NCBI GenBank assembly: GCA_020063545.1
Contig: JAGUUF010000361.1
Location: 1-6,828, forward strand
Reading direction: 5' to 3'
From: Cytophagales bacterium
Lineage (GTDB): Bacteria; Bacteroidota; Bacteroidia; Cytophagales; Cyclobacteriaceae
Length of the DNA: 6,828 nt
Shown: positions 5,329-6,828 of the stretch, piece by piece
Layout of the letters: each line of letters starts with the position of its first letter
How positions within the stretch are numbered: the stretch's first letter is position 1
Notes under the pieces: generated by a model
Seen by the model: only the letters and a program-made list of their open reading frames with translations
What the model was told of the DNA's origin: nothing
Database searches by the model: none
Program-made: the position numbers and the translations under genes

Positions 5329-5362
5329 CAAAAGTAATCGCTGGCCGGGTTGATTGGTAGCC

Positions 5363-6828
5363 TTATTTAAAAATATGTTGGGCATAGTTTACCCCCAGGT
5401 CGTCCAGCAACCACCGGTTGGCCTTTAGCCGGTTAATAAAAGTATTATAGTCCTTGCTTTTGGTATCCGACCAAACCACTTCGGCCAATGCACAGGCACG
5501 CGGGTAGGCCATGTACTCGGCATGGGCGGGGGTGGTAATGTATTCTGTCCACAGGTTGGCCTGGGCTCCGAGAATATAGGTGGCCTGCTGAGGACTTAAC
5601 TGCGGTGGAACGGGTTCATATGAATACACTTCGTGTACCGGAGTATAGCCGCCAATGGCAAGCGGCTCGTTAGCGGCAGTATCCTGGTAATGATCAAAGT
5701 AACACCAGTTGCCGGGTGTCATAATAACCCGGTGCTGTTTTTTTGCCGCTTCAATGCCCCCGGCTTCGCCACGCCAGCTCATTACAGTGGCGTTGGGTGC
5801 CAGGCCTCCCTCCAGTATTTCATCCCACCCGATGATCTGCCGGCCTTTGCTGTTGAGATACTTTTCGATGCGCTGGATGAAATAGCTCTGCAGCTCGTGT
5901 TCATCTTTCAGTTTTTCTTTCTTTATTCTTGCCTGGCAGAATTTGCATTTCTTCCAGCTTGTTTTCGGGCATTCATCGCCACCGATGTGTATGTACTCCG
6001 ATGGAAACAGTTCCAGTACCTCATCCAATACACCCTGTAAAAAGATAAAGGTTTCTTCTTTCCCGGCACAATACACGTTTTCAAATACACCCCACGTGGT
6101 GGCAACCTGGTATGGCCCGCCTGTGCAGCCCAGTTGCGGGTAAGCAGCCAGGGCAGCCTGCGAATGACCGGGCAACTCAATTTCAGGGATAATGGTAATG
6201 AACCGCTTGCGGGCATATTCCACTACACTTTTAATTTCATCTTGCGTATGGTATCCGCCATACGGTGTACCATCGTAGGTTTTCGATTTTCCGGCATGAC
6301 CCACCACCGTTTCGTTACGGTGCGCGGCAACCTGTTGAAGCTTCGGGTATTTTTTTATTTCGATGCGCCAGCCCTGGTCTTCGGTGAGGTGCCAGTGAAA
6401 GCGGTTAAATTTAAACCGGGCCATCAGGTCTATATATTTTTTTATGAAATCAACCGGGAACATGTGCCTGCCAACATCGAGGTGAAGTCCGCGGTAGCTA
6501 AACCGGGGCTGGTCCTCAATTTCAACAAAGGGTATTTGCCTGGCATCGGCTCCTGCCAGTTGAATAAAGGATTGAACACCGTAGAACAGCCCGGCACCTG
6601 TACCCGCCCGGATAACAATGCCGTTTTGGTTTACGGTTAACCGGTAACCTTCGGGGTGGCTGCCGGCTGCGGAGTTGATTTCAAGTTTTACAAAATCACG
6701 CGCAGTAGTTTCTGGCTGTAGAGTAACTGAAATATTTTTTTGTTCAAGATGAGCTTTCAGTAATTCTGCTACCGCGATTTCCTCAGCTGAAACGGCTACA
6801 AGGGTTACCGGTTTGTTCCACCTCACAA
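5363..6828 (-). CDS. Beta-N-acetylhexosaminidase, GH20 family, N-terminus outside window
   Basis: An open frame enters from the right edge and ends at TAA (5365-5363), giving 487 visible residues counted from the GTG at 6826, which is probably internal. GH20 enzymes remove terminal GlcNAc or GalNAc from glycans by substrate-assisted catalysis. Residues about 1-105 are the GH20b alpha/beta domain; about 109-455 form the (beta/alpha)8 barrel: YRGLHLDVGRH (111-121, Arg112 binds substrate), FHWHLTEDQGWR (143-154), IPEIELPGHS (213-222), HIGGDECPK (280-288) with catalytic pair Asp284-Glu285, GWDEIL (333-338), SWRG (350-353), YFDHYQ (376-381) and GAQANLWTEY (420-429). These are the expected substrate-pocket tryptophans (334, 351, 426). 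The protein ends right after the barrel, lacking the extra C-terminal domains of many Bacteroidota hexosaminidases. A signal peptide would be upstream and cannot be seen, so periplasmic or outer-membrane location is inferred from the family. Confidence 0.95.
   Translation of the reverse strand, partial: VRWNKPVTLVAVSAEEIAVAELLKAHLEQKNISVTLQPETTARDFVKLEINSAAGSHPEGYRLTVNQNGIVIRAGTGAGLFYGVQSFIQLAGADARQIPFVEIEDQPRFSYRGLHLDVGRHMFPVDFIKKYIDLMARFKFNRFHWHLTEDQGWRIEIKKYPKLQQVAAHRNETVVGHAGKSKTYDGTPYGGYHTQDEIKSVVEYARKRFITIIPEIELPGHSQAALAAYPQLGCTGGPYQVATTWGVFENVYCAGKEETFIFLQGVLDEVLELFPSEYIHIGGDECPKTSWKKCKFCQARIKKEKLKDEHELQSYFIQRIEKYLNSKGRQIIGWDEILEGGLAPNATVMSWRGEAGGIEAAKKQHRVIMTPGNWCYFDHYQDTAANEPLAIGGYTPVHEVYSYEPVPPQLSPQQATYILGAQANLWTEYITTPAHAEYMAYPRACALAEVVWSDTKSKDYNTFINRLKANRWLLDDLGVNYAQHIFK

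Noticed and set aside
5329..5336. Minus-strand TACTTTTG, an exact TAnnTTTG, upstream of the exported-protein gene
   Set aside because: It abuts the AAAGG ribosome site, so transcription from it would begin in or after that site and lose it, and no -33 TTG lies at the right distance. A chance match or co-transcription with GH20 is more likely.
6824..6826. GTG as the start of the hexosaminidase
   Set aside because: The frame is open to the window edge, and a signal peptide and the first part of the GH20b domain would be missing if translation began here.
1..6828. CRISPR array, tRNA or rRNA gene, transposase, prophage or defence island
   Set aside because: Nothing with regular direct repeats, cloverleaf potential or mobile-element proteins was seen on either strand; almost all of the window is accounted for by conserved genes.

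Overview
The window looks like a chromosomal segment from a member of the Bacteroidota, most likely a Cytophagales-type bacterium. The supporting signs are the DUF456 membrane protein with its conserved Gly/Pro motifs, a Sua5-PfkA gene pair, a short GH20 hexosaminidase, weak Shine-Dalgarno sequences, and several promoter-like sites matching the Bacteroidota -7 consensus TAnnTTTG. This assignment is inference from gene content; no rRNA or other phylogenetic marker is present.

Layout, left to right. (1) 1-1878, minus strand: an apparent two-gene operon, ric (di-iron Fe-S cluster repair protein) followed after 3 bp by the first 388 codons of a coenzyme-B12-type (class II) ribonucleotide reductase that runs off the left edge. 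(2) 1879-1977: a short divergent control region with nested inverted repeats built on ACCTG/CAGGT. (3) 1978-2448, plus strand: a DUF456 integral membrane protein. (4) 2449-2698: 250 bp of non-coding DNA between convergent genes, holding a striking inverted array of heptads (consensus CACaaAG) and a second, degenerate interspersed-repeat-like sequence. (5) 2699-4769, minus strand: sua5 (tRNA t6A synthesis) and pfkA (glycolysis), overlapping by 8 bp. (6) 4807-4968, plus strand: a 53-residue two-helix membrane protein, divergent from sua5. (7) 4971-6828, minus strand: a small exported Ig-like/CnaB-like protein preceded by a GH20 beta-N-acetylhexosaminidase whose N-terminus lies beyond the right edge.

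How the genes fit together. ric and the class II reductase make a plausible stress or low-oxygen module: Ric restores Fe-S and di-iron centres damaged by NO or oxidants, while a B12-dependent reductase can make deoxynucleotides without a di-iron or oxygen-dependent radical cofactor. The shared control region could set that response. sua5-pfkA and the hexosaminidase region look like ordinary housekeeping and glycan-turnover genes. I saw no phage, CRISPR, tRNA, rRNA, transposase or obvious defence system. The items most worth a second look are the heptad inverted-repeat element, the ric-nrdJ control region and the small membrane protein.
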